64,000 bases of DNA from Emydura subglobosa (GCA_007922225.1 ML679973.1:1802033-1866032), one strand, 5' to 3'. Positions 12,747-23,596 are shown, counted from the stretch's first letter. Notes: generated from the sequence alone by a model not told the origin. Program-made: numbers and translations.

Positions 12747-14399
12747 ACCGGCCGAGCAGCAACGGGTGCAGCGCGGCAGAGTCGCTGCGGCGGGTTAGCA
12801 ACGGGCTTCGTCTGTGCAGAAGGCAGCTTCGCGTGTGAGTCCGTGTAACAAACGATTCTCACTTGGCCATTGCACTGGAGACCCCCCCCCCCGCCCGCTC
12901 CCCGCCTCTCGCTGCGGTCCCAGGCCTGGGTCTGCGCAGATGGCGAGGTTTTCCCCGGTGTGGAGAGGCCATCTGAACGCGGGGCCCAGCGGGCCGCGTG
13001 CACGGATCAGAGGCAGGGGCGAGCAGACACACCAAACCCAGCTCGCCAGCCCTTTGATCGCCCCTGCCTCGGGCCCTGTCTCTGCCAAGCGCCGCCTGTC
13101 CACAAGGAATGAGGCAGGGGCGCCCGGCGCACGCTGTGTTGCCGGTTATTGGGAACCCTTCTTTAGCTCTCCGCCTCGCACCAGGCCACAGACCCGCTAG
13201 TCCTGCACGCAGAAAGACCCCGCTGCCGCCAACACGGGCCCGATCTCCCTCGCCAAGGGCTGCCCAGCCTGCAGTGCTGTCTACACCGGAGGAGAAGCCC
13301 TCTCCTCCCCTCCGCCCGGCTCTGGCTGGGGGATCAGGCACGTTTCTGAGATCAAGTGAGGGTGGCTCGGACTCTGCGGGGTCTTATTTTCCTTTCTCTC
13401 CCCGGTGGCTTGCGGGGCAGTAAAGCGGACTGTCAGGGGCAGGGCTTCGTGCACACAGCCCGTCTCCTCCTGGGTCCTGGACGCCCCGGCTGCGGGGGTA
13501 TGCCCCGCTAGTGCCAGGGGAGCCGGCCAGGAGCCAGGTGCCCGCAGGCTGGGGCTGCGACATCTCCCGCCTCTGGGCGAGTTCCTGCCCCTGTAGCTGT
13601 GCGAACTGGAGGCGCTCGGGTGCTGCACCGGTTTACAGCGCTCGGCTCCGGGGCACGCACCGTGACGGGCCGTGAAGCCGCTGTCTCCCTTTCCAATTGT
13701 CCCCAGGCCGGCGTCGGGCTTCCTGCCCCGCAGTCCTCCCCTGTCGGGTCTGGGGTTCCCGGGTCAGGCTGCCCGCTGCTCCCGAGCTCGGCTCAGCTCT
13801 GAGCTGACACCAGCTTTCTGCCCCGACCCCGGGCACAGCTCTGCTCTCACACCCTTCCCTGCTCCCGGGGGCGGGCCGCACAGAGCAGAGAGGCCCCCAG
13901 TTACGACACTACTGGTGCGGTACAAAATCCCGTCTACACGGGCCGCGCAGGCTTCCTGTGTCTGGGGTCTGCGTCTGCACGAAGGCCAAGGACTTCGTCT
14001 TCCTTAGTGCTCAGGATAAACCTCAGGCCGCAGAGTCTCCCCCGGGAGCAGAGCAGGTGAAATAACCCAAGAAGCGAGTCAGCCGGCTCCGGTTCCTCTC
14101 GCCGAGCGGGTCTGGGTCTCGTAACACGTGCACACGGGCAGAGAGTTGAAGAAATGTGTGTCCAGGAGTCCCCGGAAAGTCTGTCTCAGGAGGTAGGTGA
14201 GCCATTGGCGCTAGTCTCTTCTTTAGAAGGTTTTAGGCACCCAGCCAGGGAGGGTGAAACCCGCGCACACACTAGCAAGTGATTTAAGTGACCAAGTGTG
14301 TCCAGAGGAACTCTTCAGTCGATTTTATAAACAAACCCAGGCCTAGAAATCGGGAGAGGGACCTTAGAGACAGCCAGAGGGGCCAAATGGGAGGTGAAT

Positions 14400-14700
14400 G
14401 TTCCTGACATTTCATCGGCTCTCTTCAAAAAGGACAACAGCTTATTAATTATCATTAATTATTATTATTATCATTATTATTATTATTTTATTGGCGTGGC
14501 CGGCCGATCGAAATCAATCGCGGCCGTTTTATAAACGCTGGAGTCGGATTTAGCTCACGGGAACGTCCATGCTGTTTCTCCAATCATTTCTCTTGTGTAA
14601 ACGGCAGGGTTTGCAATACCTCGGAATACAGAGCAGCATAAGAGAACCGCACAGAAAAGGTTGTTCTAGTGGCTAACTCCTGCAGCCTTTCCCTGTCTAA
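14400..14700. promoter_or_regulatory. Candidate conserved regulatory element
   Basis: Just after the ATT repeat is a unique segment with clustered homeodomain-like cores (AAATCAATCG at 14511-14520, TTTTATAAAC at 14527-14536, CCAATCATTT at 14580-14589) and a GTGTAAAC octamer at 14595. It lies in the repeat-poor TBX15 upstream domain. The call is inference from motif clustering only. Confidence 0.25.
14442..14492 (+). repeat. (ATT)n microsatellite
   Basis: Imperfect ATT/ATC trinucleotide repeat in an otherwise GC-rich neighbourhood. Confidence 0.85.
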
Positions 14701-14829
14701 ACGGTGCGGGTGACGTCTGCTACGCTTCGGGACCAGACCCGCTGCGGGAACGTTTACACCACAGCACATCATGGGAGGGAGGGCAGTGCACAGATCTTTC
14801 CAGACTCCATTTTTGGTTCGCAAGAGCTT

Positions 14830-14879
14830 CCCCCCCCCCCCCCCAGAAAACGCCCCCCCCCAAAAGCATCCCCCCCCCC
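14830..14879 (+). repeat. Clustered long C-runs
   Basis: Three uninterrupted C tracts of 15, 9 and 10 bases lie within 50 bases. On the minus strand they are G-runs able to form G-quadruplexes. Run lengths may be inexact because homopolymers are error-prone in sequencing. Confidence 0.85.
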
Positions 14880-15029
14880 TCGTATTTCTTGTTCGAGCGC
14901 GCACTGAAATGCCCGGCCACCTTCGACTTTATACCCTGGGAAAGCGGTCTGGAGGGGAAGTAGTCCGAGTCCGGCCTGGAGCCTGCTTGGGTAACAAGGG
15001 CCGGTTGTCTGAGGTCATGTGAGAGCCGT

Positions 15030-15066
15030 TGTGTGTCTGTCTGTGTGTCTGTGTGTGTGTGTGTGA
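15030..15066 (+). repeat. (TG)n/(TCTG)n microsatellite
   Basis: Mixed TG and TCTG units in the upstream CpG domain. Confidence 0.85.
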
Positions 15067-15179
15067 GCCGCAGCACTTGATGGGAAACCACCCCCCTCTA
15101 CAGCGAGCAGCTGCCGGCTCTGCCGCGGGAGAGCCGAGTTTGCAAAGCGGCCCCTGCCCCGCGCGGGCGAAGGAGGGAC

Positions 15180-15201
15180 GCGGCTCGGCTCGGCTCGGCT
15201 C
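15180..15201 (+). repeat. (CGGCT)n short tandem repeat
   Basis: Four consecutive CGGCT units in GC-rich sequence. Confidence 0.8.
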
Positions 15202-16229
15202 CCTTCGGAGGCCCGCGATTTGCCTTGTTCTTCCCTTGTCCTCAATAGCTCTCACACTCCTAAAGCTGGTTCCCCGCAGCCGCGTCTCCTCTCCTGCCTC
15301 TGAAATCCGGGTCTGCGGAGCCCGCTGCTTTCTCGGCCTGTAAGACGGGCCCGAGGGGTCCCTGCCCCGCTCTCCCCCACCACGGGAAGGGATCCCCCGT
15401 TAGCCAGCCGGCCCCGATCCCCTGAACAGCAGACAGCCGCTCGCCCGCCCTTCCCACGCCGCTTTGGGACAGATCAGATCAAAAGGCCTCGTCCTCCTTC
15501 AATTCCCCCGGCCCCCAACAGGTCCCGAATCCGGAGTCGTGCGGGGGGTGGGGGTGGGCAATGACAGTGCTTTTGTGTCCCGCGCCAGCGGTAGCCTGTC
15601 CCGGCAGGAGGCCCGGTCCTTGGCCAGCAAACACGGCCTTGCTTCGCTGTGGCGCCCGGTTTTCGGGGCTGTGTCCTGGGCTGGGCTCCCTCCGGCCGAG
15701 GAAGGCGCTGCGAATCGCTCTCGGTTGCAGGGGCTACGTGAGGATGGGGGGGAGCAGACACGTTTTACGCAGAAAGGAAAACCTGCTTGTTCCAAAGGAG
15801 GGGCGCACGTCCACGCGGACAGGGTCACCCCGCAAGACGTTTAAACCCCCAAACAAACAGACAAACGCACAGCGGGGCGGATTCGAACCGGTTTCCGACT
15901 TTGCTCCGCGTTGCCGTTTCCGAATTGCAAGTCGAACCCCGCAGAGCTCGCTTCCCGGGTGCGGTCAGCGGGCGTTTGTCTAAGGACTGAGCAAAGGAGC
16001 TCGGGATTTAGAACAGGAGCACCCGAGCAAACTGTGTCTTGAGGCGTGTAAATGTAGCTTGCCCGCCAGAAAGCGACAGGCTTTTGTTTGTGCGCGTCGT
16101 GGGTCTGCTACGGGGTGAAAAGATCGCAGAGAAGGTTCAGCCGTCTGCACAGACACGGGCCATTTCCCTCGGGTTCCCGGAGGTCCGAGTCCCCGGAGCG
16201 CAGGTTTCACCCACTGGCTCAGCCAGTGT

Positions 16230-16640
16230 AAGCCCCTCGCACCGTTGTTATGGTTTATCGGACGTACAGAAACTGCCTTTATTCAAACCCGTTTAACGTC
16301 TTGCTTCCAGCAACGCGCTATCGCTCCGGAGTTGTCACATTTTATCCAAACAACAACCGCCCCCGAGCCACAAAATCTCGGATTGTTTTAGTGAAAATCG
16401 TTTTATCCCAATTGCCATCGAGCCAGGGCAGCCTCAGCGCCATTGAAGTGATGCGGCCACCGCGATAACGATGAGACTATTTTATGTTGTCTGTTAGGTA
16501 CTGAAAACATTCTGTTTACACACAGGAGCGAGCAAACTGCGTCTGTCCCCCAACCCTCCAGTTCGTTTTGTGACTTGATTATTATGTATGTTTAAAAAAC
16601 CGACCGCAGAAATAAATATTCACATGCACCCCTATACACA
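16230..16640. promoter_or_regulatory. Candidate conserved regulatory element
   Basis: A unique, lower-CpG segment with many balanced AT/GC motifs. These include TGTTTACACA at 16513-16522 (a full forkhead core) and TTTATCC/TTTTATCCC motifs near 16342 and 16401. The sequence texture resembles vertebrate conserved non-coding elements. No alignment was possible, so this is a pointer only. Confidence 0.2.
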
Positions 16641-16656
16641 CACACACACACACACG
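16633..16656 (+). repeat. (CA)n microsatellite
   Basis: Uninterrupted CA dinucleotides from about 16636 to 16655, flanked by TATA and CGTACT. Confidence 0.9.
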
Positions 16657-17999
16657 TACTCCTGCTATTGCTGTCAGAACAGACCCGACGTAAGCTATAG
16701 CTCCGGTTTAACGGTCTGCCAGGTGTAAACCTACTTGTACCTCGCTTTTGCTCTGAATTTATCCTGATCCTTTCAGGCTTCCACCTTCCCCCTTTTTCTT
16801 CATCGTCTTGCCTCTTTTCTTCTGAAGTTTATGTAGAAAACGACAGCTGAGGTTTCTCAAAATGTATGCTACCATCTCTCCTCTCCGTGGAAACACAAAC
16901 ACACCTGCCACCCAGGAGCGCGGCGGATGAGGTAGGAGCCCCCCATATAAACATAAAAACAACCGCGGATACTGTCCGAAGAACGCAACGCCCCGTGTTC
17001 GCTTCCTTTCCAGCCTGGGCTCCGGTGTGTCGGCAGCCGCCTCGCCGTGCAATTGTCAGACAAGCGAGGCGGTGAGCTGCGGGCAGGGTGCCTGGCACTG
17101 CGGATTAGACACTTCTCTTCCTCCTGGGCCTGCCCGCGGGTCCAGAGAAGCCGAGACCCCCTGGCCAGACTTTGGCACCCGTATCTCTTTCGGACTGGCC
17201 GCTTTAGCACCCGCGAGCGCTGTAACCAGCCCTTGCAGTGCTCGGCGAGTTCCCTTTCTGTGCCGAGGAAGCCCAGCGGCCGCACGGGCTCACCTGTCAC
17301 CAGAGCCCGCCGCAGAAGCAGGCAGCGAGTTTCCAAAGAAAGCCAGGCCACCGAAGAGCCGCCGGGCCAGACATCCCTATGTGTGTGTGCCCGGGGGGGT
17401 TGTGTATACCGACGTGTGTTTGTGTACGACTGGGCTGCGAAGATCAGGTGCAAAAAATGTGCAAAGCAGCGTGTGGACGCGGCTGCGTGACTCTGTGCAA
17501 AGAGATTTATAACGCCGCAGACACTGTGCGTGAGAGCCGGGGCCGGGCAGTTTTAGATTTACAAGGGAAAGAGAGCCGCTGGCTGCCCCGGGTGACCGTG
17601 AGATCCAGCCACACGCGGGGCTGTTAACCCCTTCCTTGCCCAGCCGGGCATCGTCTGCAAAGCGGCGTCTTTGCAAAGCTCGTCTGGACGCTTAAGGGGA
17701 GCGGGTTGGGTATGAACTGACCGGGAGGCAGCGACGCCCGGAGCTGGGGGCAGGTCAGGGGCGATTTTAACCCCAGAAGGGTGTCCGCTCCTAAAGCACT
17801 ACGGCCCGGAGGCCTGTGGCCGGGGCAGGGGGGCATTTGCGGAAGGAAATCTCCTGGGTGAGCGTTGCTTTGGGGGTTTTTAGTTTTCGCCCCGAAAACA
17901 AAAGAAAAGCCGACACCAGGCAGGACACAGTGTGCGGCGCTGCACCGCCGGGCCCGGAGCACACAGGGCAGAACTCCTGGGAATGGAGGGAAAGTGGGG

Positions 18000-19050
18000 G
18001 CTGGTTTTATAGTGTAAGTGTATAATCGGGGTTTTTTCCCCCTCTCTCTCCTGATAGAAAGCAGATAAATTTATGGAGGGAGAGCTAAGAGAATAATTAC
18101 AGGGTGAAAGTAGTTAAATTTTATTTCGAGTCCCAGAGGCAAAACCTGCCATTTTATGGCAAACATCTGGCCGGTTTAAGAGGCTGGCATGGGTGTTTGG
18201 TTAAAACACTCATAGAGATTTTTTATTCTGCAAAAAACAAACAAAGCCCACTTAAAAACGCTCGAGCCTGTAAATGGTTCGCCCTGCTTCGCTGCCCCGA
18301 GCCTGACTTCGACCCGGGAGAAGTCGGGTGTAAAAGGCGGGTTATAATAAGGAATTAGTTCATCATAAATAACAATACCGTTTGTGCAGACCATAAAAAG
18401 CAATTGTAGGCGTATTTTTTTACGGGCACAATCAATGGACCTGCACAGAACAGGAAAATCACCTCTCTGGACATTCCCAGGGCAAATTGCAATTCTTCTG
18501 AAATTAATCGCGCCTCTTAAACTAGCGCCGGTTTAAACACACTCCGATCCGTTTTAAAGACAATCTAAATGGAATTAAAGCCACGTAAATCATTCGCTCT
18601 CATTATAAGGCAGCCTTCAGCCCACACCCGCTGACTCGCTTTAACCTTGTTTTCAATGACTAGCTCCAGAAATCCCCAGGCTAGGGCTGGCAGGAGGAGT
18701 CCAGTTCACGTTTCTCGTTTGGTGCAGCAGAAAGGCTGAAACCGGCTCCTTTCCGCCTCTGAGAGCAGAACATCTGCGCAGCTCCCCCACTCCGCAGCGG
18801 GCACCCCCATGTAGTTCTTGGATTCATATTGCCATGTATAAACAAGTATATTCAGGCTTGCACGGCGACAACTGGGAAGCTGGAGTCTGATTTCTTTCTA
18901 AACCCTAGGGCCCGACCCTGCCACCTCAGGTCTTTCTTCGGCGGAGCGGTTTCCGTGACAATGGGACTGCTCCGGCACATCAGGGCTATTCGCCTTGAAT
19001 AAGGATCAGGGTTTTCCTAAGAGATAGATACATTATTTTTTAATGACGGA
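18000..19050. promoter_or_regulatory. Unique AT-balanced flank with candidate enhancer sequence
   Basis: CpG density drops here but no transposon was recognised. The part at 18360-18660 has closely spaced transcription-factor-like cores: CACAATCAATGG at 18427-18438, the TEAD-like ACATTCCC at 18471-18478, GAAATTAATCG at 18500-18510 and GTAAATCATT at 18586-18595. A conserved TBX15 enhancer is possible but unproven. Confidence 0.25.
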
Positions 19051-19059
19051 AGGTCAAAT

Positions 19060-19280
19060 TCTGACATCCGTTCCTGGGGTAAATCCGGAGTCACTCCAAA
19101 CCGACTTCAGCGGAGTGACTCCAGATTTACACAGCTGTAACCAAGAGACTGGTTCCAAATACTGCTCTTTTAGTTCACCCGAGCAGAACTCCACTGGGCC
19201 ATATTAATTCCTGGTGCAACTCCACTGAGTTTGACTCCTTGACTTCATCGTGGTGTGAATAAGGCACCAGGATTTGGCCC
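19060..19280. repeat. Palindromic dispersed repeat (TCACTCC family)
   Basis: Bases 19080-19129 form an imperfect inverted repeat: TAAATCCGGAGTCACTCC on the left and GGAGTGACTCCAGATTTA on the right, around ACTTCAG. A related unit (GCAACTCCACTGAGTTTGAC) follows near 19216-19235. The same kind of palindrome occurs at 47583-47636 in intron 1, so this is a dispersed family, probably an old MITE. Confidence 0.65.
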
Positions 19281-19422
19281 TAGCCTTTTAAGAATGAGTG
19301 GAGATTTTCACGTTATGTTTGCTTCTCAGTAGCGAGGACCCGCGTTATTAACACGCAAGAAGAAAGCTTTGCAAGAGGACAGTGTTTGTTTTAACGGTGG
19401 CTACATTTCAGAGAACAGAGGC

Positions 19423-19431
19423 CTTTCTTTT

Positions 19432-19470
<39 letters not shown>
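19423..19470 (+). repeat. (TTTC)n microsatellite
   Basis: About eleven TTTC units upstream of TBX15. The Ser/Phe/Leu-rich frame through it is an artefact. Confidence 0.9.
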
Positions 19471-20751
19471 GTTCTGGTCTTTTTCTAAAGTCGACGAGCA
19501 GCCGCTAACAGGTTGGGTTTTATTGATCACAACTTTTGACACATTTTCGCCGGTCAGTCGAAGTACGAATTTGTATCACGTAGGTAAAATCTACAGCTCA
19601 CCGTGACACCAGGGACTCGAGACCTCTTTCTGCATCTTCAAACTGAGAAATGTAAAACACAGCCTGAATTTTAATATGTCCTGATTGTGTCCAAATTTCC
19701 CAAGAACTTCACTAAACGAAATGTAGTATCTGAAAATCTTGCTCCTTCTCAATTCTGGACAAACTTTGTGGCTCTTTGGATCTCTAATTAACGGGTAATT
19801 ATGGGCTGTCTTGTATATATGCTCGGGGGGTTGTACATTGTATTAAATAAACTTGTTCTTGTACCAGCACCTTTGAAAGGAAAGGTTGCACGGCACGTTG
19901 CAGAGAAACAAACAAACACACACAATAATCGATACGTCTTAAAATGAGAATGAAAATGGATCGATAATTTTAAAACTATTGTCCGTCCGCTAGACCAACG
20001 CTTTTGTTTACGGCTGGGAAACGTGTCCGTAGGGAACACAAGCCCAGCGTTTGATTGCAGTATCCTGCTTTTCAAACACGATTCCGTTTTTGCTAAACTT
20101 CACCAGGGAGTCTGTGTTTTCTTGAGCCTTCCCTCAAATTTACCTCCTGGCTAGCGACACTCCTGTGAAATGGTCTGGGGGGGGGTCTCCATCTCGCCGA
20201 AGAACGCGACCAGGCGTTCAGAACACAGGCGATCGGTTCCCAGGACATTTCTTCTCCATTAGCTGGAGAGAGAAAATTCCTGGAGTCCAGGCGTATTTCA
20301 AGAAGTCTGATCTCTCCCGTTCCCTACGAAGGTAGCTATTCATTAGTATTAAATAGAGTCCCCTCAGATCTTCCCTTCCCACTGGCCTCTTTGGAACAAG
20401 AGCTAGCTGGGACTGTGTGAAGCCCCGGTTGGCATAAGGATCCAGGGAAAGGCGAGAACACGAGCACCCCGGCGCCCCCCACTTTATCGCTGCTGGCGAG
20501 CCCGCGGTCCAGGCCCGTGTGGACGTGAGCTGTCAAAAGCCATATATTTGGAGACAAACAATTCCGAGCAGGCCACGTCCCGCCCAGGACCATTGCACTG
20601 AGCGGCCCCGTGTCACTTAGCTGTTGAAATCGCACCTTCCTCGACTTGTATCTAAAAACCTGCTCCGCGCAGAGCTTATTGTTTGAACGTTGCCCGAGGC
20701 CTACAGAGGATTAGGACGGGAAGCGAGCTGGGAAAGCCGTTCTGATACCAC

Positions 20752-20799
20752 ACACACACACACACACACACACCATGGTGTGTGTGTGTGTGTGTGTGT
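20752..20799. repeat. (CA)n-CCATGG-(TG)n perfect palindrome
   Basis: A CA dinucleotide run passes through CCATGG into a TG run so that bases 20752-20799 are a perfect 48-bp inverted repeat centred between 20775 and 20776. It can extrude as a cruciform or fold as a hairpin, and both arms can also adopt Z-DNA. Confidence 0.92.
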
Positions 20800-21168
20800 C
20801 CAGGGCGAGCAACTCAGCCAGGGCTGCCCCCAACGTTTTCATTTCTGCCCATGTCTCCGGGAGGGCGCATGGCGCATCCCTCGCAAACGCCAATTGAAAG
20901 TTGTGCTACGCGCACCCAGACTTTCCACGTAGTCTGAAAACAACTCCAGGCCAGCCGTGCCCCTGCCCCCTCTTCGGTTACCAGGAAACACATACATGCA
21001 AACAAAACAAGCCCTTACTGACTTTAAAATGTCTCTTACATTTGCCTCCGAATGCGTTTGATGCTGAAAATCAAATTATATTGTTCAGCTTGCTAAGTTA
21101 GTATTTTTGTGTTGATGGATTTTCCATGTTTCCTTTATTATTTACTTCATAAAATGTTTAACGTTTTA

Positions 21169-21195
21169 TCTGTCTGTCTGTCTGTCTGTCTGTCT
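21169..21195 (+). repeat. (TCTG)n microsatellite
   Basis: Nearly seven TCTG units ending in TCTATG. Confidence 0.9.
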
Positions 21196-21299
21196 ATGAA
21201 AATGTTCCTTGCTCAGATACGTTAGTGGAAACATACAAAGAGTTTTTTCTTGATAAATAGAGCTGGTTTTCTTTTGACTACGAACTCACTAGCTATAGG

Positions 21300-21440
21300 G
21301 TTATACAGATATATAATATTGTGTTATAGATTGCATTATATATATGATATATTGTGTTATATATTGTGTTATATATATGATATATTGTGTTCTAGATCTG
21401 TATTCTATATTGTGTTATATTATATTATATACAGATCGAT
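21300..21440 (+). repeat. AT-rich minisatellite-like tract
   Basis: Recurring ATATTGTGTTATATAT-type units, imperfect, about 25-40 bases apart. It sits directly before the TBX15 CpG island and would melt easily. Confidence 0.75.
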
Positions 21441-21989
21441 AATATTGTTTATTTCTGTGTATATACATCTCAAATGCTGCTGTCTTAACATCCAGAATCC
21501 AGTGTTTGACTCAGTACCCAGAGAAGTGCCTGGGCCAGCGGTGGTTTCCTCTTGCAGGATAACCTCACACGCTAGCAAAAGAACATGGAAAATCCAAATA
21601 TTTCCAGCGGCAGCAGATGTTTAAATCTATTTAAAGCTAGGGCAAAATGGCGCAGTCGCGTGGACCCCCGAGTTCGCGGCCCGAGTGGTCTCAAATCACT
21701 TGGAGAGCGGATCAGTCGGAGGGGAAACGGGTCCAACGCCCGGCCGCTGTTTGTGAATGGGAAACCACCAAGAGCCCGGCCTTTGAGGACGTCCTGCCCA
21801 GGGCCCCTCATCTTCAGGTCCCAGGTTTAAGGCCCGTCCAAATACTTCGCTGCTTGCTCCGCGGGCCGGAGTCACTCCCGGCGAGCGGCTGCGCAGGAGC
21901 TGGCGAAGCCTTGGAGCTGGTACCTCGCTGCGCTCCGAGCTGGAGTTTCGCCGGCTCGGCTCCGCTCTGCAAAGAGTTAATTGCGGCCG

Positions 21990-22441
21990 GTCCGCCAGGA
22001 CCCAGCCGGCCAAACCCTCAGCCCGAGCCTCTCTCCGCTCCTCATTGGGCCGCGGCTTTTGGGTTTCTCTCCTTCCCTGCCTCCTATTGGCCGGGGACTT
22101 TTTTTTTTCTCTTCTTTTGACAGGCGCGAGCAGCCTGCCTGACTCTTGGGGGGCAAAAAAATTGCCCAGAAGTTTGGCTCAATCAGAGGGAGGCAGAAGG
22201 AAAGAGGCAGAGAAGGGGAAAAAAACACCAGAAGATGAAATCCAGCCGGCAGCGCCTCTGAGCCAGCGCCGAGCACCGGGGCTGCCCGCACCGCCCGGCC
22301 CGGCTCCTGCACGGCCCGCCGCCCCATGTAGCCCTCCAGAGGACGCAGGGCTCGTCTGGGGGCGCCGCTGGGGAGAGAGGCGACGGGCTCGGCCTCTGCC
22401 TTCCTGGGCCCCCGGGCGCGGCGCCGGGCTGGGGGGAGACG
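21990..22441 (+). promoter_or_regulatory. TBX15: TBX15 proximal promoter and 5'UTR
   Basis: The 450 bases before the TBX15 ATG are GC-rich and contain two inverted CCAAT boxes (ATTGG at 22044-22048 and 22086-22090), the usual binding site for NF-Y in CpG-island promoters. No convincing TATA box is seen, so initiation is probably dispersed. A purine-rich stretch at about 22180-22235 precedes a GC-rich leader and probably lies in the 5'UTR. The transcription start cannot be fixed from sequence alone; placing it between about 22100 and 22250 is inference from the CCAAT spacing. Confidence 0.6.
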
Positions 22442-22643
22442 ATGAGCGAGCGGCGGAGATGCGCCGTGGCGCTCAGCTCCCGGGCTCACGCCTTCTCGGT
22501 GGAAGCCTTGATCGGGACGAATAAAAAGAGGAAACTGCGCGACTGGGAGGAGAAGGGGCTGGATTTGTCCGTGGAGAGCCTCAGCCCGGCCGGCCCGCTG
22601 GGGGAGCACGAAGACCCGACCCAGTGCCTGGACCTCCACCCCG
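22442..22643 (+). CDS. TBX15: TBX15 coding exon 1 (partial CDS, 67 codons plus 1 nt)
   Basis: This exon encodes the N-terminus of T-box transcription factor 15, a nuclear DNA-binding repressor used in limb, skeletal, dermal and muscle development. The frame starts at ATG 22442 and reads MSERRRCAVALSSRAHAFSV, then EALIGTNKKRKLRDWEEKG. This matches the long TBX15 isoform start that I know from mammals almost residue for residue, and it differs from the TBX18 start. F18-I24 (FSVEALI) is the eh1-like Groucho/TLE-binding motif known for TBX15 and TBX18. K28-R33 (KKRKLR) looks like a nuclear localisation signal. The frame stays open to a strong donor, G|GTGAGT, at 22643/22644, leaving phase 1; this agrees with the family, where the next residue is acidic. 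The T-box domain lies in later exons that are not in this window. Residue 7 is C, where I recall S in mammals. The start is the first ATG in this frame within the island. TBX15 identity is near certain; the splice site is very likely. Confidence 0.95.
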
Positions 22644-23543
22644 GTGAGTGACCCGCCTTCCTTCCCCCCCGACCCCGCTTTCCTCCCGCGGAGAGGCGCA
22701 GGATCCAGCCGCAGAGTCCCAACCCCGCTGCCCCCGGCTCTCTTCCAGGCTGCGCGGAGCCGGAGCCGGGGCAAATGCCTCCCACCCGCTGGAAACTCGC
22801 TCTCCCCGGCTGGGCCGGCTGGCTAGCCTCCGGCCGGGTCGGGCCGGGCTCCCCCGCTTCTCCTCCTCCGCTCTCCGGCCGCCGGCGCGCTGGGCACGGC
22901 TCTGCGCTGGCTCGCTGGGGACCCGCGGTTTGCCCGCGTCCTGCCCGGCTGGAGAACCGAGCCCTGGCCGAGCGGCTCCCGGACGGGGCTGGGGGGTGAT
23001 GCCGCGGGGCGAGCGGATCCCCAGCGCCGCCCCCCCCGGGGTTCGCGCTCCCCGGCGCGCTCTGCCCCTTCCCCCGCTTTGCTCCCGCGGGCGCCGGGGT
23101 TTCCTCCGGGGGGGAGGCGAGCTCCCAGCCCGCGGGCGGCGAGCCGCTGTCGGCAGCAGGGGGAAAGCTGCAGCCGGCCCGGCTGAGCGGTGACTGAGCA
23201 CGACAAGCTGGCGAGCCGCGGGCCGGGGTCAAATGCCAACCCGGGCAGCGCCGTGCGCCCGCCCTGAGTCTAGCCGGAGAGCCGGGCCCCGACCCCGGGG
23301 AGGCCCACGGGGGCGAAGTGCAACTAAGTGTCGAGGCGGGGGCGGTGGGGTGGCAGGCCCGTCGCAGCCCGCCGAGGGGTCGGACCGAGCTAGTCCCCCT
23401 TCCCCGGCGAGGCGCTGCCGTGCGCCGTGGAGCAGGACTGGCCGTGCCTTTCCCGGGCAGCTCTGCTCTGCTCTGCCCTGCGCTGGGCGGCCGGGGGGAA
23501 CCAGCTCCCCGCTAGCGCCCGGAGCCTGGCAGCCCGGCAAGGG

Positions 23544-23596
23544 AAACGAAGTGAGAGCGGTGCGTGCAAACGAAGTGAGAGCGGTGCGTGCAAACG
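23544..23596 (+). repeat. 24-bp tandem duplication, 2.2 copies
   Basis: The unit 23544-23567 (AAACGAAGTGAGAGC… GGTGCGTGC) is repeated identically at 23568-23591 and begins a third time (AAACG). It lies in the first kilobase of intron 1, within the CpG island. The perfect identity suggests a recent duplication. Confidence 0.9.

Larger units (their letters stand above)
4600..18000. promoter_or_regulatory. Extended CpG-rich, repeat-poor domain upstream of TBX15
   Basis: Over roughly 13 kb the sequence stays GC-rich with dense CpG, in clustered peaks near 4.7-5.8, 6.0-7.5, 8.7-9.9, 10.1-11.6, 12.2-14.2, 14.7-16.0 and 17.0-18.0 kb. Only one LINE tail was recognised inside it. Such long CpG-rich, transposon-poor tracts around developmental transcription factor genes usually correspond to DNA-methylation valleys held by Polycomb; applying that here is inference. 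No exon with family support was found, although non-coding or alternative TBX15 first exons could lie here unseen. Confidence 0.65.
19475..21600. other. TBX15 upstream flank with simple repeats only
   Basis: Unique sequence of intermediate GC with the (CA)n(TG)n palindrome, a TCTG repeat and an AT-rich tract listed separately. No exon or transposon was recognised. Confidence 0.45.

Noticed and set aside
1..22000. Exons of the neighbouring WARS2 gene, which flanks TBX15 upstream in mammals
   Set aside because: No tryptophanyl-tRNA synthetase motif was seen in any frame upstream, so the neighbour is presumably beyond the window.
22644..22651. Extension of the TBX15 frame past the splice donor to the TGA at 22649
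   Set aside because: The frame runs only two codons beyond GTGAGT, and the family has a splice junction here, so a 69-residue protein is not supported.
22486..23232. Frame antisense to TBX15 exon 1
   Set aside because: A shadow of the CpG island and of the true exon; proline, arginine and glycine rich.
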